Position numbers and translations under genes: made by a program
Shown here: positions 1-6,650 of the stretch, piece by piece
Layout of the letters: every line of letters starts with the position of its first letter
Position numbering within the stretch: position 1 is the first letter of the stretch
Source: Porphyromonadaceae bacterium UBA7572
GTDB taxonomy: Bacteria; Bacteroidota; Bacteroidia; Bacteroidales; Muribaculaceae
Direction: 5' to 3'
Length of the DNA: 9,985 nucleotides
Assembly (NCBI GenBank): GCA_002476625.1
Contig: DLLC01000054.1
Span: 43,366 to 53,350 of the forward strand
The notes under the pieces: generated by a model
Databases searched by the model: none
Told to the model about the DNA's origin: nothing
Seen by the model: the letters and a program-made list of their open reading frames with translations, nothing else

Positions 1-2
1 AC

Positions 3-77
3 ACCCCACTGGTAGAAGGCTGTCCCATGGAGCTAACAGTGACCCCCGCCAAGGCCGTCCTCCGCTTCCAAAAATAA
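3..77 (+). CDS. 3' end of an unidentified protein (partial)
   Basis: The reading frame is open from the window edge to a TAA at 75-77 and encodes 24 residues ending VTPAKAVLRFQK. Most codons end in G or C, as in the clear genes here, and a hairpin follows 30 bases later, so this looks like the C-terminus of a plus-strand gene. Alternating hydrophobic residues suggest a final beta strand. The fragment is too short to name a family. Two minus-strand frames are also open here, so the call is tentative. Confidence 0.45.
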   Translation, partial: TPLVEGCPMELTVTPAKAVLRFQK

Positions 78-106
78 GGGGGCATGTCCTGAATGGATGA
101 AAATAG

Positions 107-144
107 GAGGCTGTGCCGTAAAAACTTTATTACGACACAGCCTC
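107..144. terminator. Long hairpin between convergent genes, probable bidirectional terminator
   Basis: GAGGCTGTG (107-115) pairs with CACAGCCTC (136-144). After one C/A mismatch, CGTAA (117-121) pairs with TTACG (130-134) around an 8-base loop. The hairpin lies between the partial plus-strand gene and the minus-strand portal gene, which end toward each other. There is no long T run on either side, so termination strength is uncertain. The outer arm resembles the hairpin at 7677-7720. Confidence 0.55.
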
Positions 145-217
145 TTCGGTGAGGACGTACACAGCAATGATATGAGATTTTTTGTGATGGCGCAACTATT
201 CATGAAACGCTCATTAT

Positions 218-1609
218 TTAAAGGACGAGAGCTTTCTGGGTGCGCTGGCGGCGGAAGGCGTTGAAGGTGTCGAATATGTCGTAGAGCGCGATGCTGGCGT
301 TGGTGGCCTGCGCCTGGTAGAGCGACGCGCTGCCCGATGTGTTCACGTTCTGCCCTTGCAGTGTGCCTGTGATTCCCGACACGTTCTCCATCATCTTCAT
401 TTGCAGGTTGATCATTTCAAATATGCCTATGTTGGTGCTGTCGTGGCTCACTTGCTCCGGCTTGGCAAGGCTTTCGTCGGGGTTATAGGGTAGCACACCG
501 CCGGTTTCGTTCCAGATGTGGAGAATGGTGCTCCATGTGAGCGAGTTGGGCTTGGCCGTCTCGGGGTAGAGCAGCACGCCCTTGGCGCTGTTGCTCAGGA
601 TGCGGTCTACGATGGTGGTGAGGCGGTTGATGTATTTCTGCTGGTCGATCACGTCTTCAATAAAGCCGTGCACCTCGCCGTCGGTGAGCGGATAAAACTT
701 TACCGCGAACGGGTGGCTGCGGTGCTTGGCCGGGGAGTCGAAGGTGGCGAGCACATCTCCCATGGGGCTGAACCAGCGGCACCGCCACACGGTGGCAATG
801 TCCCACTTGTAGGTGATGAGCGGGTCGGCCTTCACCTTCCTCTCTTGCGCCACAGGCACGGTGAACACCTTGGCGGTGGCCTTGTCGTGGCAGAGCAGCA
901 CCTCCTGGCTTTCAAGCGTCCACACTTCTATGGCGCGGCACTTGTTGGTGTGCGTGAACCAGAAGTCGGTGCCGCTTTGCGAGTCGGCACCAATGGCGGT
1001 GCAGCACTGTAGGGCGCGCTCGTCGGGCGAGTCGCTGTAGAGCCTGCGCACCCATGCGGCCTTCTTCTTGTTGCCGGCCGCCACACGCCCTATCAGCTCC
1101 GCCACGCTAAGGTCGTGGATTTGCCCGATGATTTCGCAGTCGCGGCAGAGCGGGTCGGTGGTGTGGTTGATAAAAAAATGCGAGAGGTTCACATTGCTCA
1201 CCTCGGTTTCCTTCTTTCCTAAATTTTCGGTTTGCTCAATGCGCTGAATGCAGCAGCCCGATATGAGGAACTCCTCAAGGGCGCGGCTGTCGAGCTCGTC
1301 GAGAGCGTTGCTTTGGTTGAGTTCTTCGGTGTCGGCCGATTTGCTTCCATTCCTCAGGTGCTCGGCGCGGAACCGCCCCACGATGGTCTTCACCATTTGG
1401 CGCAGCATATTGTTGGTGATGGGCGCGGTGCCGTATTTTTTGTGGATTACAGCCTCTTCTGTGGTGAGGTTGCCGTCGGCGTCGGTGGCGGGGTCCGACC
1501 ATTGGTCGCCGTAGGTGAAGCGCTTGTTGCGCAGTCTTCTTTTGCGGAGCGCAGAAGCCGCGCTCCATGCGGTGTAGGCCGCTTTCAGTATGGCAGTGTC
1601 TCTTGTCAT
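218..1609 (-). CDS. P22-like phage portal protein, probably C-terminally truncated
   Basis: This 463-residue protein resembles P22-type portal proteins, which form the dodecameric ring through which DNA enters and leaves a phage head. Visible landmarks are an N-terminal YGDQW (residues 33-37), the APITNNML stretch (62-69) that matches the conserved 'p-l-t-N-n' motif, and a C-terminal SGITGTLQGQ followed by a Ser/Gly/Ala-rich helix (about 411-445), typical of the portal stem and wing region. It ends soon after this, at FRRQRTQKALVL, whereas P22-like portals usually run roughly 600-750 residues, so the C-terminal part is probably missing. The frame has no internal stops. It starts 23 bases after the M15 peptidase stop and has no promoter box of its own, so it is probably co-transcribed. 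No terminase, capsid or tail gene is nearby. The portal identity is moderately secure; present function is unknown. Confidence 0.68.
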   Translation of the reverse strand: MTRDTAILKAAYTAWSAASALRKRRLRNKRFTYGDQWSDPATDADGNLTTEEAVIHKKYGTAPITNNMLRQMVKTIVGRFRAEHLRNGSKSADTEELNQSNALDELDSRALEEFLISGCCIQRIEQTENLGKKETEVSNVNLSHFFINHTTDPLCRDCEIIGQIHDLSVAELIGRVAAGNKKKAAWVRRLYSDSPDERALQCCTAIGADSQSGTDFWFTHTNKCRAIEVWTLESQEVLLCHDKATAKVFTVPVAQERKVKADPLITYKWDIATVWRCRWFSPMGDVLATFDSPAKHRSHPFAVKFYPLTDGEVHGFIEDVIDQQKYINRLTTIVDRILSNSAKGVLLYPETAKPNSLTWSTILHIWNETGGVLPYNPDESLAKPEQVSHDSTNIGIFEMINLQMKMMENVSGITGTLQGQNVNTSGSASLYQAQATNASIALYDIFDTFNAFRRQRTQKALVL

Positions 1610-1632
1610 GGCGATAGATGAAAAATGGGTGA

Positions 1633-2031
1633 TTAACGAATGGCGAAGTACTGGCGTCGGTGGCGCGGGCCGTACGACACGTGAATCCAGCTAAAGTCAC
1701 GTTCATTGATGGCTTGGTCCACAGGAAGGCGCATGCTCGTGAGCAGATGATAGAGGCGGCGGTTGTCGGCGCGGCTGCCCACGGTGATGTCGGCGGCCTC
1801 GCCTTTCATGTGCTGGCTGGTGGGCGATCCGCCCACTTCCTTGTTGAGCAGCGGGCATCGGTAGCCGCTGTTCACGTGTATGGGTTTTCCCCACGCTTCG
1901 CGTAGGGGGTCAAGAATGTTGTCCACAAGCAGATGAAGATGTGCCACCGCTTCGGCCGATGGCGAGTTGTCGATGCCGCGCAGCGATGCGGTGCCAGAGC
2001 GCAGCAGCTCAGATAGTGTGAAATGTTTCAT
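1633..2031 (-). CDS. Peptidase M15 family, phage endolysin-type D-Ala-D-Ala carboxypeptidase
   Basis: This 132-residue protein belongs to the zinc peptidase M15 group (Peptidase_M15_3 / DUF882-like), which cuts peptidoglycan peptides. In Bacteroidales it is often a phage lysis enzyme. The VNSGYRCPLLN stretch (residues 53-63) and the zinc motif SQHMKGEAADI, giving H74 and D81, are followed by SWIHVSY with the third ligand H117; E110 or D112 could be the catalytic acid. All ligands are present and there is no signal peptide, consistent with a lysin that relies on lysis or a holin. The frame could be extended to an ATG at 2061, but the promoter -7 box at 2050-2057 lies inside that extension, so the ATG at 2029-2031 is preferred. 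The portal gene follows after 23 bases. Length is normal for this family. Confidence 0.85.
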   Translation of the reverse strand: MKHFTLSELLRSGTASLRGIDNSPSAEAVAHLHLLVDNILDPLREAWGKPIHVNSGYRCPLLNKEVGGSPTSQHMKGEAADITVGSRADNRRLYHLLTSMRLPVDQAINERDFSWIHVSYGPRHRRQYFAIR

Positions 2032-2049
2032 GGATTTTTTTTTTGACGG

Positions 2050-2080
2050 CAAAGTTAACACCGATCGGCATAGTCGTCAA
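2050..2080 (-). promoter_or_regulatory. Bacteroidetes-type promoter for the M15 peptidase
   Basis: On the minus strand a TTG (2078-2080) is followed after 20 bases by TAACTTTG (2050-2057), a perfect TAnnTTTG -7 box. The expected transcription start is near 2043, giving a leader of only about a dozen bases before the ATG at 2031. A run of ten A residues (2035-2044) fills most of that leader. The site also decides the start codon of the downstream gene. Confidence 0.65.
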
Positions 2081-2155
2081 TGTCAAAATGGTAACGCTTG
2101 AATTTCGTGTCGGTTGGTTTTTTTGAAAAAAAACTTTCGTTTTGCAAAAAATATG

Positions 2156-2186
2156 TTGCGTAGATGAAAAAGAGGTTGTATATTTG
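2156..2186 (+). promoter_or_regulatory. Bacteroidetes-type promoter for the GDPD-porin operon
   Basis: TTG (2156-2158), a 20-base spacer and TATATTTG (2179-2186) match the Bacteroidetes -33/-7 consensus. Transcription should start near 2193, downstream of the ATG at 2164 that opens the longest reading frame. This argues for the ATG at 2329 as the real start and leaves a leader of about 136 bases. Confidence 0.7.
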
Positions 2187-2192
2187 CCACCG

Positions 2193-2328
2193 CAATATCG
2201 CAGAGCATAACTACAAACTTTTTAAACCGGAATTACGGCTACACTGCACAAGCCGTGCCAATCCTTCTGAAGCTATTGCTAATTACTTATTATTTTTAAA
2301 TATTTTTTATAACCGAATTACAAATTTT
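2193..2328 (+). other. Long 5' leader of the GDPD gene
   Basis: Between the expected transcription start and the ATG at 2329 lie about 136 untranslated bases. A small hairpin (CGGCT 2236-2240 with AGCCG 2251-2255, 10-base loop) sits in the first half. The last 45 bases are very A/T-rich and have no Shine-Dalgarno sequence, as is common in Bacteroidetes, where an unstructured A/T-rich region before the ATG favours translation. I recognise no known riboswitch. Confidence 0.4.
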
Positions 2329-4035
2329 ATGATTAAAAAACTTCTAAAGCCGGGAGCATTAAGCCTCATAGCCTTGGCAGCTCTCGCATCATGTTCCGAT
2401 GAACAACAGTTTACCGACGCGAACACTGACGCAAAAAGAATTGACGTGCAAGTGCTGAATGATGACCTTGCAAAGGTGCGCGACTACGTGCCTCTGTATG
2501 CCGTGATTGCACACCGCGGCTCCACCTACTGGACTCCAGAGGAAACTGAGGCCAGCTGGCGCTGGGCCCGCAACATGGGCGCCGACTATCTGGAGTCGGA
2601 CCTCCAATGCACAAAAGACGGTGTGGTGCTCTCGCTGCACGACGACAACCTGAAGCGCACCACCAACATACAATCGGTGTTCAGCGATCAGATTCCAGAA
2701 ATCCGCAAGGCTTTCTACCGCACGCTCACATGGTCGGACGGCACTCCATGTAACTTCTCAGAAGCCGACATCGAGGCTTGCTACCAGTCAGAGCTCACCG
2801 ACTACTACAGCTACTATCCACGTAACTATTACTACGCCGAGCTGCTGATGCTCGATGCCGGAAGCTGGTTTAATGAAGACAACCAGGAAGAGGCTCGCAG
2901 CGCTTACGGACAGCGTGGCGACGGCAAGTATGACGCGTATGAGAAAACCCTCGAGTCGTTTAAGAACGGCAAGGGCGTGGTTTACAGCAAGGGTCTCTAT
3001 ATCTCCGCATTGGCCGACCAGATCGCCTATGCCGAAGGCAAGCGTCTGAAGCGCGACGCCGAAGGACGCCGCATTCTCCCTTACCACGTGAAGGACGAGT
3101 ATAAGGGCAAGACTTTGAAGGAAATCTACGCCATGAGCGTGCCTCAAAAGGTGGAAGGACAGGAATACACTCACCAGAGCCGTTACCACGACTTCATTGA
3201 ATACGACTTCAGCGACGCATACGAAGCCGACCCACAGGACAATGGCAACCGTCCAGGCATCTATATCGAATTCAAGGAAAGCTGGGCCCAGCCAAAGAAC
3301 ATGGAAGCCCGCGTATTCAACGAACTTGACAAGTGGGGATGGAACATCTGCACCAAGGACTGCTCCGGCCAGCCATTCTATGTGGACGGCAAGGTGAATG
3401 TGGGCCGCACCAACGGCAAGGTGATTCTCCAGTCGTTCTCGTTCGACTCGGTGGAGCGCGTTTACAAGGTGTTCAAGGGACGTGTGCCTATGTGCTATCT
3501 GCTTTGGACCGGTGACCCAGCCTACGCTACCGACATCAAGTACGACACCCCAACCGGCGTGGCCGACTTCATCAAGTATATGCAAGACAAGGGCTGCCAC
3601 ATCATTGGCCCCGCTATCTCTGGCGCACCCAACAACTATCCTGAGATGAACTGCCCATGGCAGGCCTACATGGTTCGCAAGGCAGGTATGCTCAACCACC
3701 CATACTCATTCGACTCTCAGGCTCAAATCACCAAGCACATGGGTCTTTGGGTGAACATTTGGGGCGAGAACCCGACCGAGTTCGACGACTTGATGCGTAT
3801 CACTATTCCTAAAACTGACTACAGCGAAGGTGGCACTTGGGACATCTACATGGATGGCTGCTTCACCAACCGCACAGAGATGAACCTCACCTATATGATT
3901 GACCACGGCATGCGCTGCAACAAGGCTCTTCCTAACCCATTCCATCCAGGCAAGACCTTCGACAACAGCCAGGCTCCATCCACAGTGCCAGATCCTAACG
4001 CACTGCTCAACACTTTAGGCTATCCACGTAAATAA
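2329..4035 (+). CDS. Surface lipoprotein glycerophosphodiester phosphodiesterase (GDPD family)
   Basis: GDPD enzymes hydrolyse glycerophosphodiesters to sn-glycerol 3-phosphate and an alcohol. The 568-residue protein begins with a lipoprotein signal peptide: hydrophobic core, then LASC with Cys22 as the lipidation site. The following SDE resembles the Ser-plus-acidic lipoprotein export signal of Bacteroides, so exposure on the outer face of the outer membrane is likely. Catalytic motifs are in order: HRG (62-64), PEET (70-73, in place of the common PENT), E89 and D91, and SLHDDNLKRTT (102-112) with the second catalytic histidine H104. IYIEFKE (311-317) matches the next metal-site strand and LQSFSFDSV (367-375) a later barrel strand. 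About 200 residues rich in Tyr and charged residues lie between the HDDN and EFK motifs, so the protein is much longer than minimal 250-350-residue GDPDs. The porin gene follows after 38 bases. The precise substrate is not visible. Confidence 0.85.
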   Translation: MIKKLLKPGALSLIALAALASCSDEQQFTDANTDAKRIDVQVLNDDLAKVRDYVPLYAVIAHRGSTYWTPEETEASWRWARNMGADYLESDLQCTKDGVVLSLHDDNLKRTTNIQSVFSDQIPEIRKAFYRTLTWSDGTPCNFSEADIEACYQSELTDYYSYYPRNYYYAELLMLDAGSWFNEDNQEEARSAYGQRGDGKYDAYEKTLESFKNGKGVVYSKGLYISALADQIAYAEGKRLKRDAEGRRILPYHVKDEYKGKTLKEIYAMSVPQKVEGQEYTHQSRYHDFIEYDFSDAYEADPQDNGNRPGIYIEFKESWAQPKNMEARVFNELDKWGWNICTKDCSGQPFYVDGKVNVGRTNGKVILQSFSFDSVERVYKVFKGRVPMCYLLWTGDPAYATDIKYDTPTGVADFIKYMQDKGCHIIGPAISGAPNNYPEMNCPWQAYMVRKAGMLNHPYSFDSQAQITKHMGLWVNIWGENPTEFDDLMRITIPKTDYSEGGTWDIYMDGCFTNRTEMNLTYMIDHGMRCNKALPNPFHPGKTFDNSQAPSTVPDPNALLNTLGYPRK

Positions 4036-4073
4036 TCATTTTTCCAAAATTTAATTCAACGACACTAAATAAT

Positions 4074-5426
4074 ATGAAAAAATATATTTTGGCGGCTGGT
4101 GTTGCCGCAATATCAATGTCGGCTCTCGCCCAGGACTTCGACGTGGACCCAACATTGAACATCTCCAACGAAGAGAAAAAAGTGAATTTCACCGTAGGTG
4201 CCCGTTTTATGGCCGACGCTGCTCTGTATAACTCAGAGTTCACCCCTCTGCAAAGTGGCGCAGCCATTACCGATGCGCGCATCCGCACATCTATGAAGTA
4301 TGGCGAAAACTGGTACTTCTATGCTGATTTCGGCTTTGGCAACGGCAAGTTCTCCCAGAAGAACATCTTCCTCGAATACTCTAAAAAAGACTCGAAAGAC
4401 GCAACCCACGCAGTGAAGGTGGGCTACTACAACGACCCTGCCGGCACAATGGCGCGCCAGACTTCTCTGGGCAGCTACCACTTCATTTCCCGCCCAGGTA
4501 GCGTGGACGCTCTTGGCGAGGGAAGAGAACTGGGCGTGACCTACAAATACTCTGCGCCTAACGTGTTCCTGTATCAAGGTGTGTTCACTGAGAACCAGTA
4601 CAACAAGATTAAAGCCGGTTTCAACGGCATCACAGCCGCTGGCCGCTGGCTCTATCGCGACGTTTGCAAAAACGGCGGTGGCCACATTGGCGCCACAGCG
4701 CGTTTCGCTCATCTCGGCGGTGGCGAGGAATATACCACTAAGGGCGCTACAGTGCTGCAAAAAACGCTCAACCTTGCCCAGACAATGGAAACCTATGTGG
4801 ATCAGGACGAGCAGTTTGTGAGCGCAGAGCTCCCTTGGGCCAACAATGTGATTGACCTCGGAGCAGAAGGCCTATACTTCGGGCGCAACTTTTTCGTGCG
4901 CGCTGAGTACAAGCACAAAATCGTGACCAAGAAGCGTGACTCTTATAAGATCTTCATCGCTCAGCAGGACAACATCGACGGATGGGGCACCTACGACGCA
5001 TGGATGGCGGCAAACCCACTGCGCACCAACAACTTTAATGGCGCATACCTTGAGGCCGGCTACAAGATTTTTGGCGGCGACTACAAGTATGACATGCACA
5101 ACGCTGTGCTCGGTGGCCTCAATGGCAAGTCGCTCGAGATTGTGGGCCGTGTGAACTACACCGACCTCAACGACATCGTGGCTGGCGAATACTATTCTGT
5201 GGGCCGTGAGCAATACTATCCAAGCGGCTATATGGAAGACTGGCCTTACGCATCGTCGTCGGTAGGTGGCGGTCGTGTGATCTCTGCCACTGTGGGCCTG
5301 AACTTCGCGTTCAACAAGTATGCTCAAGTGATGCTCGACTACACTTACAGCAACTTGAAGAAGGACGCTCGCCCTTACGACAAGAACTTCCACCAGGTGC
5401 AAGCCCGTGTGCAGTTTGCTTTCTAA
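4074..5426 (+). CDS. Outer-membrane porin, OprO/OprP (phosphate-selective) family
   Basis: This 450-residue protein has a typical signal peptide (MKKYILAAG..., likely cut after SALA at residue 19) and then alternating hydrophobic and polar strands rich in Gly, Tyr and Phe. It ends VQFAF with the terminal Phe expected of an outer-membrane beta barrel. Recognisable stretches include NFTVGARFMADAALY (38-52), the DARIRTSMKYGENWYFYADFGF region and the late YAQVMLDYTYSNLKK segment, which fit the Porin_O_P family; the length suits a 16-strand subunit. The family includes phosphate- and polyphosphate-selective porins, but Bacteroidales members vary and the selectivity cannot be read here. The 38-base gap after the GDPD gene contains no promoter box or terminator, so the two are probably one operon. 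The inferred role is uptake of GDPD products or phosphate. Confidence 0.83.
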   Translation: MKKYILAAGVAAISMSALAQDFDVDPTLNISNEEKKVNFTVGARFMADAALYNSEFTPLQSGAAITDARIRTSMKYGENWYFYADFGFGNGKFSQKNIFLEYSKKDSKDATHAVKVGYYNDPAGTMARQTSLGSYHFISRPGSVDALGEGRELGVTYKYSAPNVFLYQGVFTENQYNKIKAGFNGITAAGRWLYRDVCKNGGGHIGATARFAHLGGGEEYTTKGATVLQKTLNLAQTMETYVDQDEQFVSAELPWANNVIDLGAEGLYFGRNFFVRAEYKHKIVTKKRDSYKIFIAQQDNIDGWGTYDAWMAANPLRTNNFNGAYLEAGYKIFGGDYKYDMHNAVLGGLNGKSLEIVGRVNYTDLNDIVAGEYYSVGREQYYPSGYMEDWPYASSSVGGGRVISATVGLNFAFNKYAQVMLDYTYSNLKKDARPYDKNFHQVQARVQFAF

Positions 5427-5460
5427 TTTCGGAAATTAGTTAAGTAGAAGCATAAAAATG

Positions 5461-5499
5461 AGTCCCGGCTGCGGAATTTTCTGCAGCCGGGACTTTTTT
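5461..5499 (+). terminator. Strong rho-independent terminator after the porin gene
   Basis: AGTCCCGGCTGC (5461-5472) pairs perfectly with GCAGCCGGGACT (5483-5494) around a 10-base loop and is followed by a T run (5494-5499). A-rich sequence on the left side gives a T run on the minus strand as well, so it may also stop transcription of the convergent gene at 5535-6412. Confidence 0.92.
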
Positions 5500-5534
5500 C
5501 GTGAGCGGGATTCATTTATTGAATTTGAGTGTTC

Positions 5535-6412
5535 TCAAAAAATGGCTAAATTGATAAGCTTTGAGGCCTTTGTTGATCCGTCGCTGAAGCGTGTTAGCTT
5601 GATTACAATGCCGCTTGACGGTGAAGAGAGTTTTTCGCCGTTCACGTTATAGTACTCTTCCCCCACCACTGTGGCGGTGTTTTGCACATTTTGCACACCA
5701 GATTGAGGGCCTCTAAGGGTGCGCCCAGTGTACACGACCTCGCCATTGGCGTTGGTCACGTAAGCCAAATAACCGAGAATATTGCCACCAAGAGTGCTGA
5801 ATGGCAGCATTAGCATATTGGTTTTAAGCAAATGTACATATTTTCCATCAATGCCAACACCTTCAACCACCCAATATTTCTGTTCATCTGATTGATTTTG
5901 ACCGTCTTTGCGGGTCCATACAGCCACATTACGGGTCATGCCGTCGTAATTGTCTTCTATGCTGGTCATGATGTAGCTGTCCCCTGCTGAAATTTTTGCT
6001 TCGGGGTCGCTGTAATCGGGTGCAGAAAAATTACTGAAGTCATATTTCAACTCATCAATAAATGAGAATTCACGATAGTCGTGGTAGGGTTGTCTTCCTT
6101 TTTCTATACAAGCGATAGCCGCATTGTTGGATTTGGCAGTCACCACTTTATTTTCTTCGCACATATATGCTATGGGCCATTGCATGTCGGGTAATGGGAT
6201 GTCGGAGAAGAATATTTTTTTGTATGTCTTTCCTTCTATCAGAGTGTCACCTCTCATGGTTAGAGAGCAGTCGTACTTCCCTATGGAATCTTTCCAAAAT
6301 TTATAGTGCCAGGTTTTTCCTTCCTCCACCAGTGGCAAGTATTCGTGATCAGCAGCGTATGCTGCCAAACTACCCAAAACAGCTAATAAAGTTAAAAAAT
6401 GTTTTTTTTCAT
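5535..6412 (-). CDS. Secreted protein of unknown function, start codon out of frame by one base
   Basis: The body reads without interruption from residue GSLAAYAADHEY to a TGA at 5535-5537. The only in-frame start near the beginning is a TTG at 6375-6377, which would begin in the middle of a signal peptide. An ATG at 6410-6412 precedes eight A residues; with one more A it encodes MKKKHFLTLLAVL joined to GSLAAYA, a complete signal peptide cut near AYA. As written, the ATG frame stops after six codons (MKKNIF). The restored protein would have 292 residues. The mature part has no motif I can assign. Its end, YYNVNGEKLSSPSSGIVIKL and then a DGSTKASK stretch, resembles the short C-terminal beta tail of many secreted Prevotella and Muribaculaceae proteins, distantly like type IX sorting domains. 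It converges on the porin gene. It could be a live gene with slippage or phase variation, a fresh pseudogene, or a sequencing error. Confidence 0.7.
6402..6409 (-). repeat. A8 homopolymer at codons 2-4 causing a frame break
   Basis: On the minus strand the ATG at 6410-6412 is followed by eight A residues and a C. One extra A would fuse the ATG to the signal peptide and body of the downstream frame. The zero-frame codons AAA AAA AAC contain the heptamer A AAA AAC, a classic -1 slippery sequence, and a -1 shift here gives the same continuation into CAT TTT TTA. Confidence 0.75.
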
Positions 6413-6650
6413 AACAAATAAGATTTTTGAAAATGTGATATTGGTTAATTATGTTGTGAATGTACAGGACTACACACTACTACTTTTAATTTTAAGAGCC
6501 ATGATGCAAGGCAAATTTAAACATTTAAATTGAGAAAACCCTCCTTGAGAAAGAATTTGTTACGAAAGTAGTGTTTTTTTGCATAATGAAAAACTCTGAG
6601 GAATATGAAGATATTAAGGCTCAATAGGAAAAACACACAGGGGGGCTGTG
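6413..6650. other. A/T-rich intergenic region between the secreted protein and the AraC gene
   Basis: This stretch carries no convincing gene. It contains an A/T-only inverted repeat, AATTTAAA (6514-6521) and TTTAAATT (6524-6531) with two bases between, and a weak minus-strand -7-like box TACTTTCG (6563-6570, one mismatch from TAnnTTTG) that could serve the secreted-protein gene with a leader near 145 bases. The right end holds a small terminator for the AraC gene. A 13-codon open frame at 6586 has no support. Confidence 0.35.
6629..6650 (-). terminator. Weak terminator after the AraC-family gene
   Basis: Read on the minus strand, CACAG (6646-6650) pairs with CTGTG (6636-6640) around a five-C loop, followed after two bases by TGTTTTT (U run from 6633 to 6629). 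It begins directly after the TAG of the AraC gene. The stem is only five pairs, so efficiency is uncertain. Confidence 0.45.

Noticed and set aside
218..2031. The phage pair as a complete prophage or gene transfer agent
   Set aside because: No terminase, capsid, tail, integrase or attachment repeats are visible in the window.
2032..2061. An earlier ATG at 2061 for the M15 peptidase
   Set aside because: The promoter -7 box and the expected transcription start lie inside this extension.
2164..2328. A 55-codon N-terminal extension of the GDPD gene starting at ATG 2164
   Set aside because: The start lies upstream of the -7 promoter box (2179-2186) and the extension would bury the lipoprotein signal peptide that begins at 2329.
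2788..3699. A 303-codon open frame on the minus strand inside the GDPD gene
   Set aside because: It is an antisense shadow of a strongly supported gene and has no family features.
5423..5439. Palindrome CTAATTTC-G-GAAATTAG overlapping the porin stop codon
   Set aside because: It is short and A/T-rich, has almost no loop, and is explained well enough by chance beside the strong terminator at 5461.
6586..6627. A 13-codon open frame in the intergenic region
   Set aside because: It is too short, with no promoter, conserved feature or terminator of its own to support it.
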